Assembly: GCA_947311825.1 (NCBI GenBank) | Contig: CAMZLY010000010.1 | Coordinates: 1-42,120, forward strand | Direction: 5' to 3' | Length of the DNA stretch: 42,120 nucleotides | Source: an uncultured bacterium | GTDB lineage: Bacteria; Verrucomicrobiota; Kiritimatiellia; UBA8416; CAMZLY01 | Part shown: piece by piece, positions 19,156 through 28,979 of the stretch | Layout: each line of letters opens with the position of its first letter | Numbering within the stretch: position 1 is the first letter of the stretch | The notes under the pieces: generated by a model | Told to the model about the DNA's origin: nothing | The model's input: the letters and a program-made list of their open reading frames with translations, nothing else | The model's database searches: none | Made by a program: the position numbers and the translations under genes

Positions 19156-20781
19156 CTAATTCTTCTTGAAATATTCATTTGCGGCAGTTCTTACAGCCGG
19201 AATCATCCTGACACTAACACTAACCGCACTAACGCCTGACTCAATCAATTTACCAATATACCTCGGATCACCCGCTAATTCCCCACAAACAGTAATTGTT
19301 TTATCTCTATTTTTTCCGGCCGCAGATACCAGCTCCAGCATTTTCCATAATACCTGATGATCCGGTGAAAACTCATCAACCAACAGCTCATTATCTCGGT
19401 CAACAGCAAACATATACTGTACAAGATCATTAGTGCCAATACTGCCAAAATCAGCAACTTCCATAATCTCTTCCGCCAGCAAACAGGCTGATGGAACCTC
19501 AAACATAACACCATGCTTAATCTGCCCATACTCCATATCGGATATTGCATCATTAAACATCTGCTTTATTTTAAGAAATTGATTTTTATCAACAATCATA
19601 GGATACGTTACCGACACATTTCCATGCACCGAAACTCTTGCTAAAGCCCGTGCCTGCATTTTTAATAAATCCTTATTCTTCATCAACAATCTTGCACCAC
19701 GTAGTCCCAAAGCAGGGTTACGCTCATTCGGAATATTTAACCCTGGCAACTTTTTATCACTCCCAATATCAAACATTCTATACGCAATAGGAGCACCTTG
19801 ATTCTCGCAGAATACTTTATAATAGGAATCATAAAAACAATCTTCACAATAATCACTACCACCCGTAATAAGCTCTATCTCGGTACGGTAAAGACCAATC
19901 CCCTCAGACTTCATTGCAACAGCACATTTAATTTCGCTAGGCATACTAATATTCGACATGACCCGCAAACCATCAACAGGTTCAACAGTAGTAGGCATAC
20001 GCAACTGATCGGGTTCAGTCTCACGAATCTTCACAACAGTCCGTTCACGCGGCCATAAAACAACCTCTCCCGAGGTTCCGTTTATAAGTATCTCGGTGCC
20101 GCAACTGACCATATCACGTATTTTTGATAATCCGCTTACTGCCGGTACACCTAAAGCACGAGCCAAAATTGCACCATGTGCATTTACACCACCTCGTTCA
20201 GTCACAAACCCCATAACGCTATCAGTATCAAGATCCACCGTCAATTGAGGCGTTAACTCTTCAGCTACAACAATGCGGTTATGACCTCGTTGACATTCTC
20301 CATCACCACAATTTGCAACTAGCTTTTCACCAAGCTCATCCAATAACCGCCGTTTAATCTCACCAAAATCAGTAGCACGCTCTCTTATATATTCATCATC
20401 AATTTCCAACAGTCGCACTTCATAGTTATCCAACGTTTCCGCTATCGCAGATTCCGCATTCAAGTGCTTTTCCTTAATAAGATGTTCAACATCCTCCTGC
20501 AACTGTGGGTCTTCAAGAATCATAACATGTGCATCAAATATACCACCTTCAGCCTCTCCAATCTTAGACCGAACCCGGGCAGCAACCCTGATCACATTCT
20601 GCATGGCAGTAGCACGAGCCTTATAAAACCGCTCTATTTCCGTTACGATATTTTTTGATTCAATAGTATATTCAGGCACATCACTATGCCTGCCATCGTT
20701 AAGAAGACATATCCTTGCTACAGCTATACCGGGACTTAACGCAACCCCTGTAATTATTTTCTCAAATCTCTTGTTGCTCAT
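19156..20781 (-). CDS. ptsI: Phosphoenolpyruvate-protein phosphotransferase (PTS enzyme I)
   Basis: N-term GVALSPGIAVARI; ERGGVNAHGAILARALGVPAVSG; GIGLYRTEIEL; FDIGSDKKLPGLNIPNERNPALGLRGARLL; SIGTNDLVQYMFAVDRDNE; TVCGELAGD. Confidence 0.93.
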   Translation of the reverse strand: MSNKRFEKIITGVALSPGIAVARICLLNDGRHSDVPEYTIESKNIVTEIERFYKARATAMQNVIRVAARVRSKIGEAEGGIFDAHVMILEDPQLQEDVEHLIKEKHLNAESAIAETLDNYEVRLLEIDDEYIRERATDFGEIKRRLLDELGEKLVANCGDGECQRGHNRIVVAEELTPQLTVDLDTDSVMGFVTERGGVNAHGAILARALGVPAVSGLSKIRDMVSCGTEILINGTSGEVVLWPRERTVVKIRETEPDQLRMPTTVEPVDGLRVMSNISMPSEIKCAVAMKSEGIGLYRTEIELITGGSDYCEDCFYDSYYKVFCENQGAPIAYRMFDIGSDKKLPGLNIPNERNPALGLRGARLLMKNKDLLKMQARALARVSVHGNVSVTYPMIVDKNQFLKIKQMFNDAISDMEYGQIKHGVMFEVPSACLLAEEIMEVADFGSIGTNDLVQYMFAVDRDNELLVDEFSPDHQVLWKMLELVSAAGKNRDKTITVCGELAGDPRYIGKLIESGVSAVSVSVRMIPAVRTAANEYFKKN

Positions 20782-20850
20782 TTCAATATCTATTTATTTT
20801 ATATCTTATCAATAAGTTTCAATAGAGTAGCATTGCAAATTATTGAAACC

Positions 20851-20912
20851 GCACCGTCATAGCCGGTGCTGTACCTGAAATTAACCAGTACAGCAGGGGG
20901 CGACACCCCCGC
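20851..20912. repeat. Three-hairpin intergenic element between ptsI and the DUF255 gene
   Basis: GCACCG-tcatagc-CGGTGC; GCTGTAC-n13-GTACAGC; GGGGG-CGACA-CCCCC, contiguous/overlapping. Confidence 0.7.
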
Positions 20913-20922
20913 TACCACGATA

Positions 20923-23121
20923 TTATTGAGAAATTACCTTCTTTTCATATTCACTAAAAATACTAGCAAGTTCCTCAACATTAGTCACTGGTTTTTTACA
21001 AGTAAAATCTCTACAAACATAAATTGTTGATTTGCCGTCAATCATATTACGGTCATCCAACAGTGGTAATAAAGTTATAATATTTTCATTATCGCAACCT
21101 TTAGGTTCAAGTAGAGCCACCACCTTGTTCGGCAAAAACATGCTACGTATGGCTTTAAGCAATATTTCAGTTTCTGCTTTATTACGCCCTCCAATTACTG
21201 CAATTTCGAAGGGATGTGACTCAAAAAAATCTCTAGCCAATAACATATAGGAAAAAGAACTTGGATACTTCTTCTGCAAATCGATAGAAAGATTTATAGT
21301 TTGTTCGGCAATATCACGATAACCATTCTTACTGGTTAATTCTGCCAACCGGAACAATGACAATGCAGCAATCGCATTGCCTGACGGAACAGAGCCATCC
21401 CTAACTGATTTTGTCCTCGCCAACAAATCCTTATGCCCAGAAGATGAAAAATAAAAACCACCATTTTTATCATCAAGAAATAACTCAATCATTTTATCAC
21501 TTAAAAATTGTGCCATCATAATCCATTTCAAATCAAAAGTTGACTCATACAAATCAAGCATAGCGGCAATCACCTCTGCATAATCATCTAAAAAACCATC
21601 AATAGAGGCTTTACCATTACGATATGTATGCCATAACGCTCCATCATTTACCATCTTATCAATCAGAAAATCACCAGCATTTTCTGCGGCAACCAGAAAT
21701 CTCTTATCGCCAAACACCTGATAACCTTGAGCAAAACTAGAAATCATCATCCCATTCCAAGATGCCAGCACTTTATCATCTTTTGCCGGACGAATCCTCT
21801 TGCCTCTTTGTTTTAATAGCTTTTTCTTTGAGGAAGCAAGTCGCACTTCTATTTCAGAAACAGACAAGCCTTTTTTCTTTGCAAACTCAACCAAGGAAAT
21901 CCGTACATTAAGAATATTTTGCCCTTCAAAATTTCCCTTTGCAGTTACGCCATAATACTCATTAAATAATTCAGACTCCTTTTCTCCCAACAAATCTACA
22001 ATCTCATTTCTATCCCAAACATAAAAAAGACCTTCTTTACCTTCACTGTCTGCATCTTCTGTAGAATAAAATCCACCGGCATCATCACTCATATCACGAA
22101 TCACATAGTCAAAAATCTCTTCTGCCACACGTTTATATAACGTATCACCAAAAACTTGATATGCCTCAATGTAAACGGAACTCAAAAGTGCATTATCATA
22201 CAACATTTTTTCAAAATGAGGTGTCAGCCATTCCCGATCCACAGAATACCGATGAAATCCACCGCCCAATTGATCATAAATACCCCCATAAGCCATACGA
22301 TTAAGTGACACCTTAATAACCTCTGCCACCTTTTCATCACCACTCATACTATACTCACGCAAGAGAACAGCTATCGCACCTGTAGACGGAAATTTTGGTG
22401 CACCACCAAACCCACCCCACTCATGGTCAAATGAACGCATCCATTGCGATACAGCAACCCTCGTAAGTTCTTTGCCGGATGTTTTAACAGCATCATTATG
22501 AGCTGGAACAGCACCTATTCTAACTGCTTCAGTTAACGAATCAGCACTTTTTTCAATTTCATCACGCCGAGTTTTCCAGGCGGTAGATATCTGTGCCAAA
22601 ACAGAAATAAACCCAGGACGACCATACATATCTTTTGGCGGAAAATACGTACCTCCATAAAAAGGCTTCAAATTCGGCGTAAGAAAAACTGAAAGCGGCC
22701 ACCCACCACTACCCGTCAGCATTTGCACCGCATCCATATATATCGCATCCAGATCAGGACGCTCTTCCCGATCAACCTTAATAGCAATAAAATCCTTATT
22801 TATCAACTTCGCAATCACTTCATTTTCAAATGATTCATGTTCCATAACATGACACCAATGACAGGCAGAATATCCAATCGAAAGAAATATCGGTTTATCC
22901 TGCTCCTTTGCCAGTTGCAAAGCTTTATCCCCCCACGGATGCCAATCAACAGGATTATGAGCATGTTGCAACAAATACGGACTAGTTTCATTAATAAGAT
23001 TATTTGTATATTTTTCCGTACTAACCTCAGCCATAACAAACTCCTCATCCTTAATTTTATCCGAACATCCAGCAACGCCTAAACAACAAACAACCAAAAT
23101 ATATATATTTATCACCTTCAT
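20923..23121 (-). CDS. DUF255 / YyaL-like thioredoxin-domain protein with lipoprotein signal
   Basis: [71 protein letters not shown]-term [19 protein letters not shown] lipobox. Confidence 0.93.
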   Translation of the reverse strand: MKVINIYILVVCCLGVAGCSDKIKDEEFVMAEVSTEKYTNNLINETSPYLLQHAHNPVDWHPWGDKALQLAKEQDKPIFLSIGYSACHWCHVMEHESFENEVIAKLINKDFIAIKVDREERPDLDAIYMDAVQMLTGSGGWPLSVFLTPNLKPFYGGTYFPPKDMYGRPGFISVLAQISTAWKTRRDEIEKSADSLTEAVRIGAVPAHNDAVKTSGKELTRVAVSQWMRSFDHEWGGFGGAPKFPSTGAIAVLLREYSMSGDEKVAEVIKVSLNRMAYGGIYDQLGGGFHRYSVDREWLTPHFEKMLYDNALLSSVYIEAYQVFGDTLYKRVAEEIFDYVIRDMSDDAGGFYSTEDADSEGKEGLFYVWDRNEIVDLLGEKESELFNEYYGVTAKGNFEGQNILNVRISLVEFAKKKGLSVSEIEVRLASSKKKLLKQRGKRIRPAKDDKVLASWNGMMISSFAQGYQVFGDKRFLVAAENAGDFLIDKMVNDGALWHTYRNGKASIDGFLDDYAEVIAAMLDLYESTFDLKWIMMAQFLSDKMIELFLDDKNGGFYFSSSGHKDLLARTKSVRDGSVPSGNAIAALSLFRLAELTSKNGYRDIAEQTINLSIDLQKKYPSSFSYMLLARDFFESHPFEIAVIGGRNKAETEILLKAIRSMFLPNKVVALLEPKGCDNENIITLLPLLDDRNMIDGKSTIYVCRDFTCKKPVTNVEELASIFSEYEKKVISQ

Positions 23122-23161
23122 AATAACTCACTACCAATGCAAATTCGCTAGAATTCGTGAA

Positions 23162-23205
23162 CATTCGTGCATTCGTGGCAAAACATCCCCATCGAGCAAC
23201 ATTCG
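23162..23205. repeat. Third locus of the same intergenic repeat
   Basis: 44 bp cattcgtgcattcgtggcaaaacatccccatcgagcaacattcg identical to 18020-18063. Confidence 0.92.
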
Positions 23206-23283
23206 AGCAACCAAAAACCGCCCATGCAATGAAACCTCATCACAAGAGCGGCAATTAAAAATACATTCAATGGAAAACTTCAA

Positions 23284-23841
23284 TTACTTCATCGGACAAC
23301 CATTAACTTTCCCTGCCTTGCACGCCGCCTTAAGAGACTTCATATCACATTTGTCTCCTTTTAGCGGACATGCCATCAACTTTCCCGTTTTAGGACATTG
23401 CACCATATTCTTTCCTGTACCATTCATTTTACAACATCCGGGTGCACCCTTATCTAATCCACACTTTTTACATTTTACGGCATCTTTAGAACAACACTTC
23501 TTTAAGCCTTTAACTTCACCGCATTTACCGCATAAAATTACAGGTTTTAACTGTTCAGCAGTCTCTCCATTTGCCTTCACTTTAGCCAGTGCCGCATCAG
23601 GATCAGCCTTCACCTTAGCAATACATCCTTCGCAACAAACATATACACGCTTACCATTCACGTCTGCATACAAGCTGGAATCAATAGCTTCTCCAGTTAC
23701 AGGACATTTCACCTGTGATACAGAAGCAACAGATTTTTTGCCTTGATCCGCCCCCACCACACAACATTTACTCTGTGCATTAACAGATCCAACTAATGCA
23801 ACACAAAACAACGCTACTAATCCAATAATACTTTTTTTCAC
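23284..23841 (-). CDS. Secreted cysteine-rich, YHS/TRASH-like putative metal-binding protein
   Basis: Signal peptide; CPVTGEAIDSSLYADVNGKRVYVCCEGCIAKVKADPDAAL then many CxxC/CC motifs. Confidence 0.7.
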   Translation of the reverse strand: MKKSIIGLVALFCVALVGSVNAQSKCCVVGADQGKKSVASVSQVKCPVTGEAIDSSLYADVNGKRVYVCCEGCIAKVKADPDAALAKVKANGETAEQLKPVILCGKCGEVKGLKKCCSKDAVKCKKCGLDKGAPGCCKMNGTGKNMVQCPKTGKLMACPLKGDKCDMKSLKAACKAGKVNGCPMK

Positions 23842-24105
23842 AATCTATTTCCTCTTATTTATTATTTAACAATCAAAAAACTTTACCTAAAATAAACATA
23901 CGCAATCTCTATGCCAACTAAATCGTAATTTATTTATTTTTTAATACATCACCATAATACTCATATTAAAACACAAATAAACTATTCTTAATATTCTAAA
24001 TTTATAATTCTCAGCTAGATTCTTAAAAAAGAAACACTCAATGATACATCTGATACAGTTTTTAATCAAAGAAAATAGAGCTTAAAATGCATACTTGACG
24101 CATAA

Positions 24106-24138
24106 CCTCCTTCGATCTTCGAGCTACGGCGGGCAAGC
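24106..24138. repeat. Possible divergent member of the same hairpin family
   Basis: cctccttcgatcttcgagctacggcgggcaagc shares the cctcc...gcgggcaagc layout. Confidence 0.4.
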
Positions 24139-24214
24139 GAGACAATAAAAAGGGCACTCTTACCGTATATCAATATTCGTGACCATTCATATATTTCCGG
24201 TAATACTTTTTCCG

Positions 24215-25177
24215 CTACAAAAGCTCTTTCAAAAACTGCACTACTTCATCCTCATTACTCGGCAATCCTTCATGCCCAAAATCAGGATATATCCTCACCA
24301 ATTTTTCTGATGTAATTTTATTATAAGTAGCAAATTGCGTAGAAGGAGGACAAATTGTATCCATAAGACCCACAGCCATCATAACTTTTCCCTTTATGCG
24401 AGGTGCCAAATGTTGAATATCAATATAACCCAGCTTAGTAAAAATCTCCGTTTCCCGTTCATGCAAAGGATCATGCTTACGAAAATAATCTTTCAATTCA
24501 GCATACGCAGCATCTGCCAAGTCCATATCCCAGACTCTCTTATAATCACTAAGGAACGGGAAAGTTGGTGCTGCCATAGCGATACGAGGCTCCAAAGCAG
24601 CACATGCAAGCGTCAAACCGCCGCCTTGACTTCCGCCAATTGCCGCAACTTTATCTTCGTCAACATCATCCATATTCATGATAATATTTGTCAACTGAGC
24701 AGTATCAAGAAAAATCTGCCTAAACAACATCTTTTCCGGCACTCCGTCAAGACCGCGAATAATATGTCCTCTCAGCGTAGTTCCTGCAACTCCTCCGACA
24801 TCTTCAGACAGTCCCCCCTGCCCACGACAATCCAAAGCCGCAACTGTAAACCCCATCGCAACAAGTCCTAATTTAGCAGACCAATCACCACTATCTCCTG
24901 AATAACCATGAAACTGAACCACTGCCGGATGTTTTCCTTTCGTCTCAACAGGTTGTAACAATTTAGCGTGAACTCTTGCCCCACCAACTCCGGTAAAATA
25001 TAAGTGCGAACATTTGGCAAACGGCACCTGAAAATCTGCTGGAATAATTTCAACCTGCGGATCAAGTTCACGCATTTCCTTAATACCTGCATCCCAAAAC
25101 TCATCAAAATTATCCGGTTTAGGGTTAACCCCCTTGTACTCCTTCAACTTTTCCAACGACATATCAACTAATGGCAT
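24215..25177 (-). CDS. Acetyl xylan esterase / cephalosporin-C deacetylase family (AXE1)
   Basis: HPAVVQFHGYSGDSGDWSAKL, ALDCRGQGGLSEDVGG, AAIGGSQGGGLTLACAALEPRI, MAVGLMDTICPPSTQFATYNKI, YPDFGHEGLP. Confidence 0.92.
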   Translation of the reverse strand: MPLVDMSLEKLKEYKGVNPKPDNFDEFWDAGIKEMRELDPQVEIIPADFQVPFAKCSHLYFTGVGGARVHAKLLQPVETKGKHPAVVQFHGYSGDSGDWSAKLGLVAMGFTVAALDCRGQGGLSEDVGGVAGTTLRGHIIRGLDGVPEKMLFRQIFLDTAQLTNIIMNMDDVDEDKVAAIGGSQGGGLTLACAALEPRIAMAAPTFPFLSDYKRVWDMDLADAAYAELKDYFRKHDPLHERETEIFTKLGYIDIQHLAPRIKGKVMMAVGLMDTICPPSTQFATYNKITSEKLVRIYPDFGHEGLPSNEDEVVQFLKELL

Positions 25178-25335
25178 AACTAACTTCCTTATTTATTTAC
25201 GAAAATTATTTCTTTTATTAACAAGACACTTATACCAATTACAACTAAGCTACTACAAGTAGTTATTCAATACTAACAATAAAATACAACAAGATTTTCT
25301 TGATAACACAACTAATACTAGCTACCCTACTCTGC

Positions 25336-26232
25336 ATGACAACTGAACTAAACAACAAATTTGGCATTGCCGATACTTTAAAATTCATTACTGAACCAAG
25401 CGGCATTTCTTACGCCTGTATTGCAAACGATTATGCAACCGCAAAAATCAGCCTACACGGAGCACAAACACTCTCATTCCGACCACGTGAACAAGAAGAG
25501 ATATTATGGGTTAGCAAAAAAAGTATATTTAAACTGGGCAAAGCTATTCGTGGCGGTATTCCGTTATGCTGCCCTTGGTTTGGCACCCACCCTGCCGACA
25601 CAACAAAGCCGTCACACGGTTTTGCTCGACTTTGCGATTGGACTGTAATAAGCAGTAAAAAAATGCATAATGGAGCAACTAGAATCTCTTTCGAACTTAC
25701 GAACTCTCCGGCAACGAACAGATTTTGGCAGAATGAATTTGTTTTTACTTTAACCATCACCATAAAGAAAAGCCTAACCATAGAACTTAACATTCAAAAC
25801 TGTAGCGATGAACCAATCAATATAACCGCCGCCTTACACACATACTTTAATATAAGCAATATAGAACAAATCACAGTGCATGGACTTGAAAACTGTCCAT
25901 TTATAGGTATCCCAAAAAACAATAAAAATCCAGAACAACAACCCATAACAATAAATCAGGAACTTGACCGAATTTACCTTGAACACGATGGCGACTGCAC
26001 AATCAGAGATAATGGATTTAACCGCACCATAAGAATTACCAAACAAGGAAGTAATTCCACCGTAGTGTGGAACCCATGGATAGACAAAGCAAATCGAATG
26101 AGCGATTTTGACGATGACGAATACAAAACAATGCTCTGCGTAGAAACTGCCAATGCAGACAAAGATGGTCGGCAAATTATGCCAGGTCTCTCCCATACAT
26201 TATCGGTCACTATCTCATTAGACCAAATCTAA
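25336..26232 (+). CDS. D-hexose-6-phosphate mutarotase (aldose 1-epimerase-like, YeaD type)
   Basis: AKISLHGAQTLSFRPREQEEILWVSKKSIFKLGKAIRGGIPLCCPWFG, SHGFARLCDWTV, VWNPWIDKANRMSDFDDDEYKTMLCVETAN. ATG 25336 preferred over upstream TTG 25300. Confidence 0.88.
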   Translation: MTTELNNKFGIADTLKFITEPSGISYACIANDYATAKISLHGAQTLSFRPREQEEILWVSKKSIFKLGKAIRGGIPLCCPWFGTHPADTTKPSHGFARLCDWTVISSKKMHNGATRISFELTNSPATNRFWQNEFVFTLTITIKKSLTIELNIQNCSDEPINITAALHTYFNISNIEQITVHGLENCPFIGIPKNNKNPEQQPITINQELDRIYLEHDGDCTIRDNGFNRTIRITKQGSNSTVVWNPWIDKANRMSDFDDDEYKTMLCVETANADKDGRQIMPGLSHTLSVTISLDQI

Positions 26233-26238
26233 GTCAAA

Positions 26239-26315
26239 TGGTCGGGGCGCCGGGATTCGAACCCGGGACCTTTTGACCCCCAGTCAAACGCGCTGCCAGA
26301 CTGCGCTACGCCCCG
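26239..26315 (-). tRNA. tRNA-Pro (anticodon GGG), CCA encoded
   Basis: Reverse strand CGGGGCGTAGCGCAGTCTGGCAGCGCGTTTGACTGGGGGTCAAAAGGTCCCGGGTTCGAATCCCGGCGCCCCGACCA folds as a cloverleaf; loop CTGGGGG gives anticodon GGG. Confidence 0.95.
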
Positions 26316-26344
26316 ATAGACCTTTTAAACTTTTCAATGTCGGT

Positions 26345-26374
26345 ACGCACGGCCAGACTGTGCTACGCCCAGAT
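26345..26374 (-). pseudogene. 5'-end fragment resembling tRNA-Pro (D-arm/acceptor region)
   Basis: acgcacggccagactgtgctacgcccagat matches acgcgctgccagactgcgctacgccccgat of the adjacent tRNA-Pro at 26/30 positions; no anticodon or T-arm follows. Confidence 0.6.
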
Positions 26375-26508
26375 CAAGAAAAGAAGAACATACCAACATA
26401 GTATAACAGGGTCAAGCATTTGCATTTTAACTTTATATATTTATTCAACCACATCATCCTACTATAGCATTTTAGTAACTTCTCAAAACTGATAATTACA
26501 AAGTTTTT

Positions 26509-26601
26509 GTAGTGTTGGTCGCCTCTGACAAAGCGTCCACGCAGTGGACACAACGTACAGCGGCTTTGCCGTCGTCTTGGACAGAGACGGCCAACGCTAC
26601 A
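26509..26601. repeat. 93-bp cloverleaf-like inverted-repeat element
   Basis: Outer arms TGTAGTGTTGGTCGCCTCTG / CAGAGACGGCCAACGCTACA (17/20 complementary) enclose hairpins GTCCAC-GCA-GTGGAC and CGGC-TTT-GCCG. Confidence 0.7.
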
Positions 26602-26653
26602 TCTTTTTTTGCGAAATTACGTATTTTAAACTCCTACAGCCTATAGCCTACCG

Positions 26654-27760
26654 TTACAAAAGCCCATAAGAAGCAAGTGCATCGATAATTTCCTCACGTG
26701 CATTACCAACTTCAGGTACAGCAGAACCAGTAAACTGTTTTGCCATATCTTTATATAAGTTACTAGTTGCCATAAGCGCATCAACAGGAACTTTGAAATC
26801 TGCCCCTAATGCTTCACGTTCTTTCATTCTGGACTTATTCAGCAAAACATCAGCATCCGGCACTGACTCGCATAAAAATTTTCTGAACATCTCTTTCGAA
26901 TTCTCCACAATCTTTCCGTCTTTATATGCAGCAGCATCCCAGTATCGTGAAGAGTCAAGAGTGCCAACCTCATCTATATATATAATAGAATAATCATCCT
27001 TATCACCAGAGTTCCCCTGCACATACCCAAACTCAAATTTAGTATCTACAAGCAATTGACCAGCCTTAGCTGCATTGTCACCAATAATCCCAAAACCTTT
27101 TGATAGAAGCGTCTCATATAAATCAACATCACTAGCAGAATGAAATTTGAATGCTTTATAATTATCAACGATCTGCTCTTTAGTTATATCAACATCATCC
27201 TTTTCCGGCACTCCATGAATTCCACGAAGAATACCTTTCGTTGATGGTGTGCAAAGAAGCTCTGCCAGCCTATCACCATTTTTCAAACCATCCGGCAACG
27301 GGATTCCACATATATCTCGGTTACCACTTTGATACCCCCGCCACATACTTCCGGTAATATACTGACGAGCAATAGCCTCTACCATAATAGGTTCTGCCTT
27401 CTGTACAATCCAAACAAGTGGATGCGGAGTATCAATAATATGATTACCGGCAAGTCCAGCCTTTTCAAACTCTGTAAACCAATGTTGAGCAGTTGCATTC
27501 AGTGAGGCACCTTTTCCGGGAACTCCCATCAAACCATCTTCTCCCTGCCATATTATCTCGTAAGCAGAAATCCTATCACTTATCACCATTACAGCAAGAG
27601 TGGTTTCCGGTGATACATTATACCCTCTATCTTCAATAATCCTTTTACTATCTACGTCTGTTAGCCAATACACTGAACGAACTTTACCACTGTGAACACC
27701 GCCTGCATGCCTTATAGGCAAGTCATCAGTTTTTGCAATTGCCAGATCTGATAAATTCAT
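26654..27760 (-). CDS. purC: Phosphoribosylaminoimidazole-succinocarboxamide synthase
   Basis: [74 protein letters not shown]. Confidence 0.93.
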   Translation of the reverse strand: MNLSDLAIAKTDDLPIRHAGGVHSGKVRSVYWLTDVDSKRIIEDRGYNVSPETTLAVMVISDRISAYEIIWQGEDGLMGVPGKGASLNATAQHWFTEFEKAGLAGNHIIDTPHPLVWIVQKAEPIMVEAIARQYITGSMWRGYQSGNRDICGIPLPDGLKNGDRLAELLCTPSTKGILRGIHGVPEKDDVDITKEQIVDNYKAFKFHSASDVDLYETLLSKGFGIIGDNAAKAGQLLVDTKFEFGYVQGNSGDKDDYSIIYIDEVGTLDSSRYWDAAAYKDGKIVENSKEMFRKFLCESVPDADVLLNKSRMKEREALGADFKVPVDALMATSNLYKDMAKQFTGSAVPEVGNAREEIIDALASYGLL

Positions 27761-27795
27761 AACGCTTTCCCCTTATGTCATTTAATACTTTTCAA

Positions 27796-27824
27796 AAAGT
27801 ATCAATATGTATAGTTTTTGACAA
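27796..27824 (-). promoter_or_regulatory. Putative sigma70-type promoter of purC
   Basis: Reverse strand TTGTCA - 17 nt - TACTTT, ~35 nt upstream of the purC ATG. Confidence 0.5.
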
Positions 27825-28023
27825 GAAAATAAATGCCCCCCCCCATTATCAAGGGACGCAGGTAATATATACTTCTAGCCTACTTCCGTCGTCATATTGG
27901 TCCACACAACATAAAATATCGACTCTCATTTTCCCTAAATAAATATTACATACAACATAAAACTTTCCACTTGATATATAAGCCCTATTTAAGCATACTA
28001 TATAAGAATATTATAACTAATGC

Positions 28024-28069
28024 CCCTCCTACATCGCTAATGCGAAGTATGGAAGGCAAGCTGATAACT
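28024..28069. repeat. Dispersed hairpin/GATAACT element, copy 2
   Basis: CCCTCCTACATCGCTAATGCGAAGTATGGAAGGCAAGCTGATAACT, near-identical to copy 1. Confidence 0.8.
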
Positions 28070-28075
28070 TAAAAA

Positions 28076-28945
28076 ATGACACGTATTCTACATTTTAGTG
28101 ATGTTCACTTTCCTCTTACAAGAGACTCGTTCTCTGTTCGGGAAATTTTACGCCCAAAACGTATTCTTGCTTCGCTGAACTATGGACTACGCCGGCGGTC
28201 AAAGTTTGCTGATGCCAACACAAAATGGGATGCATTTGAAAATTTTTATAAAAGCTCCGAGTTTGATGCTGTCATCTGTACCGGCGATGTTACAGGTATG
28301 GGAATGCATGGCGAGCTAGAGTATGCTCATAACAAACTAAAAGAAATAAGCACACATTCAAATTTCATTCTATTGCCCGGTAATCATGATATCTATTTAC
28401 CAGAAAGAAACGGCTCTTACTTTTATGATATTTTCAAAGATAACATCACTAACAGCGATATCCCAACCAACAGTGACATCCCCTACCCATTGGTTAACCT
28501 GGTTAATGATAATGTTGCCATTCTTGCAATAAACAGTGCCAAGCCCAATCCGTTATTAATAAGATCATCAGGAAAAATCTCTGCCGAACAACTATCAGCA
28601 ATGGACACACTGCTAAGCAAACCAGAGCTCAAGTCTCGCCATATAATCGTTGCCACACATTACAACGTCGACGATGAAGACACAAATCTGCACGGACTTG
28701 AGAACAGAAAAGTTTTCAGAGCGATACTTGCGAAGCATAGCTGTACAATGCTCGTTCATGGTCATATCCACAAAAGACAAACATATAATCTTCTAGGCTC
28801 CAACACAAAAGCATTCTGCGCCGGTAGCCTAACCTACAAAGGTCGTGAATCTTTCTGGGTATATAATATTGACGAACAAAGCACTGCACAAGCCGGTTGT
28901 TGGGACGGCAAAGAATATTTACTTGGAAAAGAACAAGCGATATAG
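28076..28945 (+). CDS. Metallophosphoesterase (CpdA-like)
   Basis: LHFSDVHFP, VICTGDVTGMGMHGE, LLPGNHDIYL, VATHYN, LVHGHIHKRQ motifs. Confidence 0.92.
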   Translation: MTRILHFSDVHFPLTRDSFSVREILRPKRILASLNYGLRRRSKFADANTKWDAFENFYKSSEFDAVICTGDVTGMGMHGELEYAHNKLKEISTHSNFILLPGNHDIYLPERNGSYFYDIFKDNITNSDIPTNSDIPYPLVNLVNDNVAILAINSAKPNPLLIRSSGKISAEQLSAMDTLLSKPELKSRHIIVATHYNVDDEDTNLHGLENRKVFRAILAKHSCTMLVHGHIHKRQTYNLLGSNTKAFCAGSLTYKGRESFWVYNIDEQSTAQAGCWDGKEYLLGKEQAI

Positions 28946-28979
28946 TAAACTATGTCCCTTGTATTTCATCCTATAAACT

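Noticed and set aside
23270-23746. 158-aa plus-strand ORF opposite the Cys-rich protein
   Set aside because: Shadow of the minus-strand gene, which has a signal peptide and coherent Cys motifs.
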